From: Fibrobacterota bacterium
GTDB taxonomy: Bacteria > Fibrobacterota > Chitinivibrionia > Chitinivibrionales > JANQEN01
NCBI GenBank assembly: GCA_030619215.1
Contig: JAUXBV010000232.1
Location: forward strand, 1-6,033
Reading direction: 5' to 3'
Length of the DNA: 6,033 nt
How positions within the stretch are numbered: the first letter of the stretch is position 1; every line of letters begins with the position of its first letter. Under the pieces are notes generated by a model. The model saw nothing but the letters and a program-made list of their open reading frames with translations. It was not told the origin of the DNA and searched no databases. The position numbers were made by a program, and so were the translations under genes. Positions 1-5,992 of the stretch are shown one piece after another.

Positions 1-2
1 GA

Positions 3-95
3 GGAGCTGTAATTGCGCTTAATATTTCATCTTTGGTGTTCGCTATTAAAGCAAGAAGAACGCGAAAACATTGTTCAGATCGACATTCATTATAG
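3..95 (+). CDS. C-terminal end of a probable membrane protein (partial, cassette A)
   Basis: Of the three forward frames, only the one beginning at base 3 stays open across this stretch. It ends with TAG at 93-95, ten bases before the first attC, which is the usual place for a cassette gene to stop. The other two frames stop at 10-12 and 20-22. The readable 30 residues start with a hydrophobic run (GAVIALNISSLVFAI), followed by a basic tail (KARRTRKHCSDRHSL). This looks like a last transmembrane helix with a positive cytoplasmic end. The start and most of the protein are outside the window, so no function can be given. The fragment is short enough that the open frame could be chance, though its position relative to attC supports it. 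Confidence 0.45.
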   Translation, partial: GAVIALNISSLVFAIKARRTRKHCSDRHSL

Positions 96-105
96 AAATT
101 TTATA

Positions 106-160
106 TTATAACATGCCGTTGCAGCGGCCACTAATTGTACCGCTGAACTCAGCGTTAGCA
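106..160 (+). other. attC recombination site 1 (55 bp)
   Basis: R'' is TTATAAC (106-112) and R' is GTTAGCA (154-160). AAC 110-112 pairs with GTT 154-156. The unpaired spacers are 113-117 and 149-153. The L stem pairs GTT 118-120 with AAC 146-148 and CAGCGG 122-127 with CCGCTG 140-145. G121 is an unpaired extra base on the 5' arm, and 128-139 is the terminal loop. The architecture (3 bp, one extra base, 6 bp) matches the classical short attC of aadA-type cassettes as I remember it. Strand exchange is expected between 154 and 155. Confidence 0.92.
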
Positions 161-573
161 TGAATAAAGTTCTGATAATAATAATTTTTAGTTTTTTACT
201 TTCTTCGTGTATGAATGCACGTTTTAAAGATTACGTATTACTTAATGATGGTTCAGTTGATTATGACACAGTAACAACTTGGCCACGCACTTTTATTTAT
301 ATTGTCGAAGATGATTCTAATGTTATTGCTATAGAAGAAGGAAAAGTTATTTGTGATTCTTTTACCGTTCTTGTTAGAAATGTGGATGACACAGCATTTT
401 TAGATTGTTTAAGCGGAATTTGCAGTAAGCCAGGTATTAGTCGAGGTAGTCGATTTTATGTAAAACTGCCTTTTTGTGGAAATACTGAACAACGTTACAT
501 TATCCGAGCATACAACGCTTGTACATTTGGCAAACGTGATTTAGTCCCGCTGCATTTTATTAAGATTAAGTAA
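160..573 (+). CDS. Small cysteine-rich lipoprotein of unknown function (cassette B)
   Basis: The 137-residue protein has a clear lipoprotein signal: MNK, a hydrophobic core (VLIIIIFSFLL), then lipobox L14-S15-S16-C17. It should be exported, lipidated at Cys17 and anchored in the envelope. The mature part of about 120 residues has five more cysteines (65, 83, 88, 106, 121), which could form disulfides in the periplasm or at the surface. It looks beta-rich and has no helix after the signal. I do not recognise the family. The ATG at 160 is the only start that keeps the signal peptide. It overlaps the last base of the attC R' core and lies only five bases into the cassette, with no Shine-Dalgarno sequence; the space is filled by the attC stem. 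Expression probably depends on transcription, and perhaps translation, coming from the preceding cassette. The gene is followed by 47 bases of AT-rich DNA and then attC 2. Confidence 0.85.
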   Translation: MNKVLIIIIFSFLLSSCMNARFKDYVLLNDGSVDYDTVTTWPRTFIYIVEDDSNVIAIEEGKVICDSFTVLVRNVDDTAFLDCLSGICSKPGISRGSRFYVKLPFCGNTEQRYIIRAYNACTFGKRDLVPLHFIKIK

Positions 574-620
574 TAGTTTTACATATAGAAGCTTTTTTTT
601 GTATAAATGTATCGATCTTA

Positions 621-701
621 ATACAACAAACGGCTGCAACAGAATCCAGCATGGAAAGCTTTAAAGGTTAGGCTGGAACCTGCTGTGCTTTCGCGTTAGC
701 A
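621..701 (+). other. attC recombination site 2 (81 bp)
   Basis: R'' is ATACAAC (621-627) and R' is GTTAGCA (695-701), identical to R' of site 1. AAC 625-627 pairs with GTT 695-697. The stem above the unpaired spacers is imperfect: GC 633-634 with GC 687-688, an extra base near 635, GCA 636-638 with TGT 684-686 (one G-T pair), CAG 640-642 with CTG 680-682, and TCCAGC 645-650 with GCTGGA 672-677. The region 651-671 forms the loop. It is longer and less perfectly paired than site 1, but has the same order of parts. The predicted cut is between 695 and 696. Confidence 0.85.
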
Positions 702-714
702 AGAAGAAACTGAA

Positions 715-1089
715 ATGAAGATTGCAATTCTATGCACCATATTTATTATGCTGTCTTGTGCACAAACTGGGCGAATAATTCATACAGATAACCAAGATTT
801 ATTCAAGGGTGATCCTACTGATAGTGAGTTGAGGAAAAGTGTCCTGCATGTTCTGGTGAGTAATAACCTGATTGCTGAAGCCGACCATGAATCATACATT
901 GTGAATATAAATGAGAGTGGGCGAATGTACTTTGTTGAATTATGGCCAAAGGAAAAAAACTCTTTAAATGTGATTGGAGTTAAACTGAAGAAAAGGACTT
1001 TGGCAGTAGTGGAAATATATACTCCCTGTCAAATAAAAACGGTAATTGATACTAACAAGACCAATGCGCTAGACTCCTTGATCAGGTGA
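715..1089 (+). CDS. Small lipoprotein of unknown function (cassette C)
   Basis: The 124-residue protein begins MKIAILCTIFIMLSC and has a short signal peptide ending M12-L13-S14-C15. This lipobox is slightly off consensus (Met rather than Leu/Val/Ile at -3) but acceptable in bacteria with relaxed lipoboxes. The mature domain of about 110 residues runs helix-like (35-60) and then shows strand-like stretches (YIVNINESGRMYFVEL and VIGVKLKKRTLAVVEIY). That could suit a small alpha+beta fold of the cystatin/NTF2-like kind seen in some immunity proteins, but this is only an impression and I assign no family. The start at 715 follows a weak AAGAAG at 701-706. The last twelve residues (TNKTNALDSLIR) and the TGA stop lie inside attC 3, so the C-terminus is written by the recombination site. 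The gene is the sole gene of its 403 bp cassette. Confidence 0.8.
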   Translation: MKIAILCTIFIMLSCAQTGRIIHTDNQDLFKGDPTDSELRKSVLHVLVSNNLIAEADHESYIVNINESGRMYFVELWPKEKNSLNVIGVKLKKRTLAVVEIYTPCQIKTVIDTNKTNALDSLIR

Positions 1090-1104
1090 TTGGCTGCGTT
1101 AAAT
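1050..1104 (+). other. attC recombination site 3 (55 bp), overlapping the end of the cassette C gene
   Basis: R'' is TACTAAC (1050-1056) and R' is GTTAAAT (1098-1104), an exact fit to GTTRRRY. AAC 1054-1056 pairs with GTT 1098-1100. The unpaired spacers are 1057-1060 and 1094-1097. The L stem pairs CCAAT 1061-1065 with ATTGG 1089-1093. G1066 is an extra base, and then CGCT 1067-1070 pairs with GGTG 1085-1088 including two G-T pairs. The loop is 1071-1084. Its length equals that of site 1 and the layout is similar. It was easy to miss because two open frames run across it. The predicted cut is between 1098 and 1099. The call is less certain than sites 1 and 4 because the stem is short. Confidence 0.75.
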
Positions 1105-1106
1105 TT

Positions 1107-1733
1107 ATGATTTTGAAAAATATGAGAAGCATCCTATTTTTAATGGTTTTATTCATTAATTGCGGTAATGAAAATGAATTGCACTTTCATAATGGCATCG
1201 AGTCTTCAATTTACCTGTATTGCCAAAAGAGAGATTCCATTTTTTCTTTGCCATTATTTGATGCCAACCTCGCAAACACATTAAGGATTTACAGGCTTCC
1301 TTCATTTGGCGCTACAGGAAACATTAATGATAGAGTACTTGATGTTTATTTTAAAAATGACACAATTAATGTTTATGCTAAAAAGGACACAATCAATTTC
1401 ACCCTATATTCTTTAGATTTGACATCTAAAGAGATATCAGACACCTCCTTTTTTATTACAGATGGCGATGCTACCGAATTTTACAGAGCATTGCAAGAGT
1501 CACAATATTTAAATTTGAAAACCATTGTCAATCTTGGATTATTTGATGGTACTGAACATTATATAGTAAGGGCTAAATTGCGGTATTATAACACTTTTTA
1601 TTTTTATCACGAAGAAAAGAATAAGGAATTACCACATTTTAGATTTATAGAATACATTATTTCTCTTATTGATAATAAAGTTGGAATAAAGATTGGAAAA
1701 AGTTATAAGAATATTATTGACAAAAAGCAATAG
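1107..1733 (+). CDS. Lipoprotein of unknown function (cassette D), start revised
   Basis: The open frame begins at a GTG at 1086 that overlaps the previous stop, but that GTG lies upstream of the predicted cassette boundary (1098/1099). The first start inside this cassette is ATG 1107 (208 residues); ATG 1122 (203 residues) is also possible. Neither has a convincing Shine-Dalgarno sequence. From 1107 the protein starts MILKNMRSILFLMVLFINC, a basic start and hydrophobic core ending F-I-N-C, with the lipid-bearing Cys at residue 19. Asn before the cysteine is off consensus, so lipidation is likely but not certain. The mature part is rich in aromatic and charged residues and strand-like. It contains a stretch LGLFDGTEHYIVRAKLRYY followed by a likely helix (FRFIEYIISLI), and ends in a lysine-rich tail. 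I do not recognise the family. The stop is 25 bases before attC 4. Confidence 0.78.
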   Translation: MILKNMRSILFLMVLFINCGNENELHFHNGIESSIYLYCQKRDSIFSLPLFDANLANTLRIYRLPSFGATGNINDRVLDVYFKNDTINVYAKKDTINFTLYSLDLTSKEISDTSFFITDGDATEFYRALQESQYLNLKTIVNLGLFDGTEHYIVRAKLRYYNTFYFYHEEKNKELPHFRFIEYIISLIDNKVGIKIGKSYKNIIDKKQ

Positions 1734-1758
1734 CTGCTGAAAACATGCAAAAACATAA

Positions 1759-1832
1759 ACCTAACAAACGGCTGGAGCTTAAGGGTGGGCATAGTCTTTA
1801 AGAATACCTAAGCTCAGCCTTGACGGTTGGGT
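1759..1832 (+). other. attC recombination site 4 (74 bp)
   Basis: R'' is ACCTAAC (1759-1765) and R' is GTTGGGT (1826-1832); both fit RYYYAAC and GTTRRRY exactly. AAC 1763-1765 pairs with GTT 1826-1828. The unpaired spacers are 1766-1769 and 1820-1825. The L stem pairs GGCTG 1770-1774 with CAGCC 1815-1819, skips an extra G at 1774/1775, and pairs AGCTTA 1776-1781 with TAAGCT 1809-1814. It then skips A1782 and pairs GG 1783-1784 with CC 1807-1808. The 22-base loop is 1785-1806. This is the best-formed site with site 1. The predicted cut is between 1826 and 1827. Confidence 0.92.
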
Positions 1833-1848
1833 ATTTTTTCAATAACTT
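1820..1848 (+). promoter_or_regulatory. Possible promoter for the last cassette gene, -35 inside attC 4
   Basis: TTGACG at 1820-1825 is one base from the -35 consensus and lies in the 3' spacer of attC 4. TAACTT at 1843-1848, 17 bases further on, matches the -10 consensus at only three of six positions, but these include the important A2 and T6. Transcription would start near 1855, just before the ATG at 1864. The -10 is weak, and AT-rich DNA gives such matches by chance, so this is a tentative call. Confidence 0.22.
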
Positions 1849-1863
1849 CTTCAAAGAAACGAA

Positions 1864-2559
1864 ATGAGAATTTCTAAAGTCATAGCATTATTATTAATTG
1901 TTTTTTTATTAAGTTGCAACCGTTTTGTTTTAAATGAAATGAGTGGTAATAAAAAGCCAAGCATTTGTCTTCTAATAAAAATTACCAATGTAAAACATAC
2001 CCATTTTGCAATAAAATTAACAGAAGAGATATCAAAATTGCTGAATGAATATTCGATAAAAAGAGGTGATTATACCGTAAGTAATGATTTGGAAAATACC
2101 GACTACGTATTGCGGTTGACAATAAGTAACACAAGTATTGTTGATGAAAATATTCAAGAAGAAGCACAAATGAAAAGAGATTCAATATATGGAAGATACG
2201 AAGACGATAATATAGTCGATAGCATAAAGTCTGTTAGAACAAAAAAAGCTGTAGCTGCCAATATTATAGGCAATTTGATTTCTCTTCCCTTTGGATTTAT
2301 AACTATAGCAACACCAAACAAAGACATCGGTCCTAGTTATTATGAAGAACAAATAATAGGGTCTACGCAAGCTATAGCATTTCTAAATTATAGAACAGAA
2401 ATTAATACACAAGCGGGCAAAGTGGAATGGGGAGAAGAAAGAGAACAGAAATTTATATTAACTCATATGGTAAAACAAGAAGAGCAGATTAGAATATTAA
2501 TTAAAGATGCATTAGAGTATTTAAGATACAGCGTACCCATATTTGAGGGTAATAAATAA
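1864..2559 (+). CDS. Lipoprotein with internal hydrophobic segment, unknown function (terminal cassette E)
   Basis: The 231-residue protein starts MRISKVIALLLIVFLLSC, a textbook lipoprotein signal with lipobox L15-L16-S17-C18. The next 70 residues read as strand (ICLLIKIT), helix (LTEEISKLLNEYS) and strand, ending in DYVLRLTIS. That order, with an 'xDYVLxxxI' strand, resembles TolB-N/CsgG/LpoB-type envelope lipoproteins, but this is pattern inference only. Residues 129-150 are hydrophobic with Gly and Pro (AVAANIIGNLISLPFGFITI) and could associate with a membrane. The end has a strand-turn-strand (NYRTEINTQAGKVEW) and a long helix. The start at 1864 is set by the signal peptide and is preceded by only a weak AAGAAA (1853-1858). 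The gene begins 37 bases after the cassette boundary, but no attC follows it, so it is either a terminal cassette that lost its site or a gene at the array's end. It converges on the VWA gene 74 bases away. Confidence 0.82.
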   Translation: MRISKVIALLLIVFLLSCNRFVLNEMSGNKKPSICLLIKITNVKHTHFAIKLTEEISKLLNEYSIKRGDYTVSNDLENTDYVLRLTISNTSIVDENIQEEAQMKRDSIYGRYEDDNIVDSIKSVRTKKAVAANIIGNLISLPFGFITIATPNKDIGPSYYEEQIIGSTQAIAFLNYRTEINTQAGKVEWGEEREQKFILTHMVKQEEQIRILIKDALEYLRYSVPIFEGNK

Positions 2560-2633
2560 TTTTTAATTTTATTCTTAAACCTGATTTACATAATACGCAT
2601 TAAGAAAAGCCAATAATATATAATTTACATTAA

Positions 2634-5600
2634 TTACCTGAACGGATTAGCCTCTTCCCCCTTTACCCCTATAAAAACCCGGTCGTTCTTTTTAATACCG
2701 TCACTGCTTTTAATGGTCACATGCCCAAGGTAGGTACCCTCGGCAACAATGCGGTCATATTGATTCACACCATCCCATATAAAGTAAAAGCTTTTCTTGT
2801 CAGATGAGGGTATCCCGGTTACTTTGGATATAGTATTGCCAACTGCGTCAAAAACATAAAGCAGTGCTTCCATGGTAACATAGGGTGACCAGCCGCCGAT
2901 GATGTCAACCTTAACTAAAATTCCCTGTTTTTGTATGTTGTCAATAGTTATTATCTGGTCGAAATCCCCAGGATTGGGAGCGACCGTAACGATAATATCG
3001 AAGTTTCTTGGTTTTACAATAAGAGGAACCGGCCTGTTGTTTTTATTTTGCACGTTTCCCGCCAGGTCGTAAATAAACGCAGCAGTATCTATCCATACCG
3101 GATCGCCTATCTCCGGATACGGTTTTTCGGAGGAAAGCACGAGGAATGTCTGCGCCTGACCGCTGCTATCCGACATGAGCGGTTGAAGCACCATAGTATA
3201 TATCTGCACGCCGGAAACATATTTAAAAAGGAATGGTTTGTTGATAATATAGGGTGGTGATTTTACCGGTTCAGAAAAAGTTATTTCAAGTGTATCGTAT
3301 TCAACAGCAGTTCCCTGGGTAACGAATTTGGGGCCAAAGACAGCTACATTAATTACCGTAGCCACACCGTCGTTGATAATAGTCTGGGTACCGAAGATAA
3401 TGCAGTTGGTGGTTGAAGAGGTAAGGGTTACCCACATGCTGTCTTTTTCAGGATCAATATTTGTTACCGGTGTGCCGGTCTGCGGCTGCGATACCAGTAT
3501 GGCAAAGCCGCTGTCTGTCGCACTATTACCGGTGACGGTAAGGTCACGGTAGTCAGGGAGTGTGATTGTATTCAGCAGTGCAGTGCGCAGAGCCTGGTCA
3601 GGGACGGCATCCGTTTTAACCGTTATCACATCAATCAAGCCGTCTTTTACGGAAGAGGTATCGAGGTAGGTTGCCGATTCAATGGATATGACAAGATAGT
3701 AATTAAGCAAACGCCTGATATTGCCGGGATTATACTGCCTGTTGTTAACCGGGTCTGAAACATTGGCAGCTTCATTAATCCAGATGGAATCGCCCTTCTG
3801 TGGGTATGTCTGGCCGGTGAGGTTGATTACGGCAAATACGACAACATTGCTGTCTGTTCGTATATAGGCTAATCTGAGCTTATATTCCGGGATCGTAGGG
3901 CTTCGGTTGAATTTAAACGGCTCCGTATTGGTAATAGTGCGAACATCTTCAGAAAAGATAACCCTCAGGGTATCGATCTTTACGGGGTTTGCCAGGTCAT
4001 AGTAATCAGCGCGTACTATCACCGGGGCCATACTGTCTGCAATGGTTGTATCGGTGTAAGGGAACACGGTTCCCGATGGCAATGTGATATTGTTGCAAAT
4101 AATATTGATTCGCTCGTCATTATACAATCCGGTATTCGGCACTGTTCCCGGCTCTTCATTTATACCGACATCAAAGCCGTGTATCAGCGGAATGACCGAT
4201 TGTGCGGCGATCTGGCGGGGTGTGCTGAATGAGATATACGGCTTTAATACAGCGCAGTCTTCAACGGAAAGCACCCTGCCGCCGCCCTGTTCAATCCTTA
4301 CCGAATCAGGGTAGCCGTTTGCGTTTTTGTCAAGGTAGTAAACCTTTTTTACGCTTAAATCAAGGAACGGAAGAACGTTAATGGCATACCGGAGCGTGTC
4401 TATCGGAATGATCGGGTTGCGGTAGATGGCTCTGATACTGTCGTTATTACTGTTTTGCAATATACCGTCAGTGAGGTTGGGAGGAGCATATTGTCGTGGA
4501 AAAGTTGTTGAGTAATAGGTTCCTGTGATATCTTTATTCAAGGTGACTGTAAGCATGTCGGAAGCATTGTTGTTTGTCAGTATCAGATCGACAGTACCGG
4601 CAATGGGAGGATAGTTACCGCTGTCCGGAGGAAAGAACCGCACTTCGACAAGTGTATGTGTTGCTCCTGCCGCTATAATCTCATTACCATAATAATAAAA
4701 TTTAATTTTTCCCCGGTTCCAGCAGTCAACCGATTCCAAATCCGGCGTACCGACATTGGAATGCCTGATAACAACGGTATATTCCTTTGTCACATCTTTA
4801 TTGATGGGAGCTTCCCAGTGCCAGGTATACGTCACGTTCATTGTGGTAGGGGAGTGTGCGTTGAGCGGCACCAGCGGCGTTTCGTAATAGGCAAAGGTAT
4901 CATCAAAAATGGTTGCCGAATCACCGTTAATGATCATGCTCACCGGTGAGCTGAAGAAGTGCTTTAGCCCGTCTCCAATTACATTATTGAGAAGCAGGCT
5001 GAAAAATTTCTGCTCCTGTGACTGCGTGCTCCAGACGGTACTGGAATAGTTGTTATCCGAGTAGCCGTTATTTTGAATGTTCAAGGTCATGGTATCGATT
5101 TGATCCGGAATAGGCTGTCCCTGGTTGACAAAAAAGGCGGTATACGTTGTCGGGACACTGTCACCTGCGAGATAATCTCTTGCATACTGCTGTCTTTCCG
5201 TATCTATTAACTGATGTATACCATCGGAAATAAAAACAATGAATTGCCGTTTCTTCTCATAGGTTGCAGATTTGAACGCTTCTACAGCGGCTTCAAAGGC
5301 TATTGAGATATCAGTACCGCCGTTATACGCTTGCTGTCTTCCGGATGATTCGTAATAGGCATTTACCAGTTTTTTATTATTCCCAGGATCAATTGCTGTG
5401 TCACTCAGCTCAATAGCCCATTTAAGTTTCTCCACAGCACTGACACTGCCAACCTGGGAATCGAGGCGGGTAAGTGGGATGTAGGAATCATTCCACCCGT
5501 TTACCTGTGAATTGTCAAGCTGGTTGAAAAAGGAATCGGTCTCGAAATTGTGCATCAGCTTGTTTGAAAACACAGCCATACCTATTTCCGATGCAGGGGA

Positions 5601-5951
5601 GTGTTTATGGATTGTATCAATAATCTCACCGGCGATACTGTATCTTTTCGACTCAGGGTCCATGATGCTCATGCTTGCGGATTGGTCAATTATGATAAAG
5701 AGTGAAATTGTGTCGGTAACAGTATCGACGATACCTTCTTTAATTGAGTCCGGAGCGCAGTGCTCAAAAAATTCTGATAATATTGCAACATTATATCCAA
5801 CGGTAACGGTATCGCCGTCATAATCAGGAGGGCAGTCAACCGTCGCCCTGCATAACTTATCATTATAGGCTAAAGAGTGGGGCGTAATCAAACCGCTAAT
5901 AAATAGCGCCAGCAAAAAATAGATAAGGATAAAAGGAAGCCGGTTAGACAT
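2634..5951 (-). CDS. Secreted VWA-domain protein with tandem beta repeats and FlgD-like C-terminus
   Basis: The 1105-residue protein begins with a signal peptide (hydrophobic 6-22, likely cleavage after S26-L27-A28). Its VWA domain (about 82-325) has all MIDAS metal-site parts: D89-x-S91-x-S93 on a hydrophobic strand (TISLFIIIDQSASMS), T213 in GGTD, and D243 in ISDG. Such domains bind divalent metal and usually mediate protein-protein or surface contacts. A beta-rich stretch (330-530) follows. Two similar units then follow (about 535-755 and 757-985). Each begins with a YLD...D segment (537-554; 760-779) and continues with an Ig-like module containing DTLxVxFSExV (660-670; 886-896), a YPxxGDxxWIxxAA element (716-729; 945-958) and a D-xxx-N-x-Q element. 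The end (about 1030-1096) looks like an FlgD/CHU_C-type Ig module (FIWDGVNQYDRIVAEGTY). There is no transmembrane anchor after the signal, so it is probably secreted or outer-surface. The start at 5951 has a good ribosome-binding site. Higher GC than the cassettes suggests resident DNA. The exact role is unknown. Confidence 0.88.
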   Translation of the reverse strand: MSNRLPFILIYFLLALFISGLITPHSLAYNDKLCRATVDCPPDYDGDTVTVGYNVAILSEFFEHCAPDSIKEGIVDTVTDTISLFIIIDQSASMSIMDPESKRYSIAGEIIDTIHKHSPASEIGMAVFSNKLMHNFETDSFFNQLDNSQVNGWNDSYIPLTRLDSQVGSVSAVEKLKWAIELSDTAIDPGNNKKLVNAYYESSGRQQAYNGGTDISIAFEAAVEAFKSATYEKKRQFIVFISDGIHQLIDTERQQYARDYLAGDSVPTTYTAFFVNQGQPIPDQIDTMTLNIQNNGYSDNNYSSTVWSTQSQEQKFFSLLLNNVIGDGLKHFFSSPVSMIINGDSATIFDDTFAYYETPLVPLNAHSPTTMNVTYTWHWEAPINKDVTKEYTVVIRHSNVGTPDLESVDCWNRGKIKFYYYGNEIIAAGATHTLVEVRFFPPDSGNYPPIAGTVDLILTNNNASDMLTVTLNKDITGTYYSTTFPRQYAPPNLTDGILQNSNNDSIRAIYRNPIIPIDTLRYAINVLPFLDLSVKKVYYLDKNANGYPDSVRIEQGGGRVLSVEDCAVLKPYISFSTPRQIAAQSVIPLIHGFDVGINEEPGTVPNTGLYNDERINIICNNITLPSGTVFPYTDTTIADSMAPVIVRADYYDLANPVKIDTLRVIFSEDVRTITNTEPFKFNRSPTIPEYKLRLAYIRTDSNVVVFAVINLTGQTYPQKGDSIWINEAANVSDPVNNRQYNPGNIRRLLNYYLVISIESATYLDTSSVKDGLIDVITVKTDAVPDQALRTALLNTITLPDYRDLTVTGNSATDSGFAILVSQPQTGTPVTNIDPEKDSMWVTLTSSTTNCIIFGTQTIINDGVATVINVAVFGPKFVTQGTAVEYDTLEITFSEPVKSPPYIINKPFLFKYVSGVQIYTMVLQPLMSDSSGQAQTFLVLSSEKPYPEIGDPVWIDTAAFIYDLAGNVQNKNNRPVPLIVKPRNFDIIVTVAPNPGDFDQIITIDNIQKQGILVKVDIIGGWSPYVTMEALLYVFDAVGNTISKVTGIPSSDKKSFYFIWDGVNQYDRIVAEGTYLGHVTIKSSDGIKKNDRVFIGVKGEEANPFR

Positions 5952-5958
5952 TTTACAG

Positions 5959-5963
5959 CTCCT
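5959..5963 (-). promoter_or_regulatory. Shine-Dalgarno sequence of the VWA gene
   Basis: On the minus strand AGGAG (the complement of CTCCT, 5959-5963) lies seven bases before the ATG at 5951, an ideal spacing. It fixes the start. It also contrasts with the cassette genes, none of which has a comparable site. Confidence 0.8.
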
Positions 5964-5976
5964 GACTGTATAAAAA

Positions 5977-5992
5977 TTTATTTTAAAATAAA
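5977..5992. promoter_or_regulatory. 16-bp perfect AT palindrome upstream of the VWA gene
   Basis: TTTATTTTAAAATAAA reads the same on both strands and lies 25 bases upstream of the VWA start codon, in the region where its promoter should be. It could be an operator or part of the promoter. Because the whole upstream stretch is almost pure A/T, a palindrome of this kind can also arise by chance. No clear -35/-10 pair could be assigned. Confidence 0.2.

Larger units (their letters stand above)
1..2559 (+). mobile_element. Distal part of an integron gene-cassette array
   Basis: Four attC-type sites at 106-160, 621-701, 1050-1104 and 1759-1832 separate short genes that all read in the same direction. 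Known integron integrases cut between G and TT of the R' core. This gives cassette ends at 154/155, 695/696, 1098/1099 and 1826/1827. Cassettes B (541 bp), C (403 bp) and D (728 bp) are complete. A is cut by the window edge, and E (from 1827) has no attC behind it. Each complete cassette holds one gene with its attC at the 3' end, as is usual. No integrase gene or attI is visible; given the orientation they should lie to the left. DNA here is AT-rich (19 of 60 bases are G/C in 2161-2220), unlike the convergent gene to the right (34 of 60 in 4021-4080). The right border of the array is uncertain and lies somewhere between 2559 and 2633. Confidence 0.88.

Noticed and set aside
558..623. Nine-base inverted repeat TATTAAGAT / ATCTTAATA around the end of the first lipoprotein gene, with a T-run between the arms
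   Set aside because: It has a 48-base loop and AT-rich arms, and the T-run is in the loop rather than after the stem, so it is not a terminator. The right arm merely overlaps the start of attC 2.
1086..1106. GTG start at 1086 overlapping the previous stop, suggesting translational coupling
   Set aside because: It lies upstream of the predicted cassette boundary at 1098/1099 inside attC 3, has no good ribosome site, and would add an N-terminal extension before an otherwise complete signal peptide.
1982..2370. Open frames on the minus strand opposite the last lipoprotein gene
   Set aside because: They are low-complexity shadows in AT-rich DNA, with no ribosome site, and lie opposite a gene with a clear signal peptide.
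2572..2606. Inverted repeat TTCTTAA/TTAAGAA between the convergent genes, considered as a terminator
   Set aside because: The stem has seven bp of which only one is G-C, the loop is 21 bases, and no T-run follows on either strand.
2931..5823. Several plus-strand open frames inside the VWA gene
   Set aside because: The minus-strand frame has a signal peptide, MIDAS motif and repeats; the plus-strand frames show no domain-like pattern and no ribosome sites.
5967..5972. TATACA on the minus strand as a -10 box for the VWA gene
   Set aside because: Transcription would start at about 5960, inside the Shine-Dalgarno sequence, and no -35 stands at the right distance (TACTTT only).
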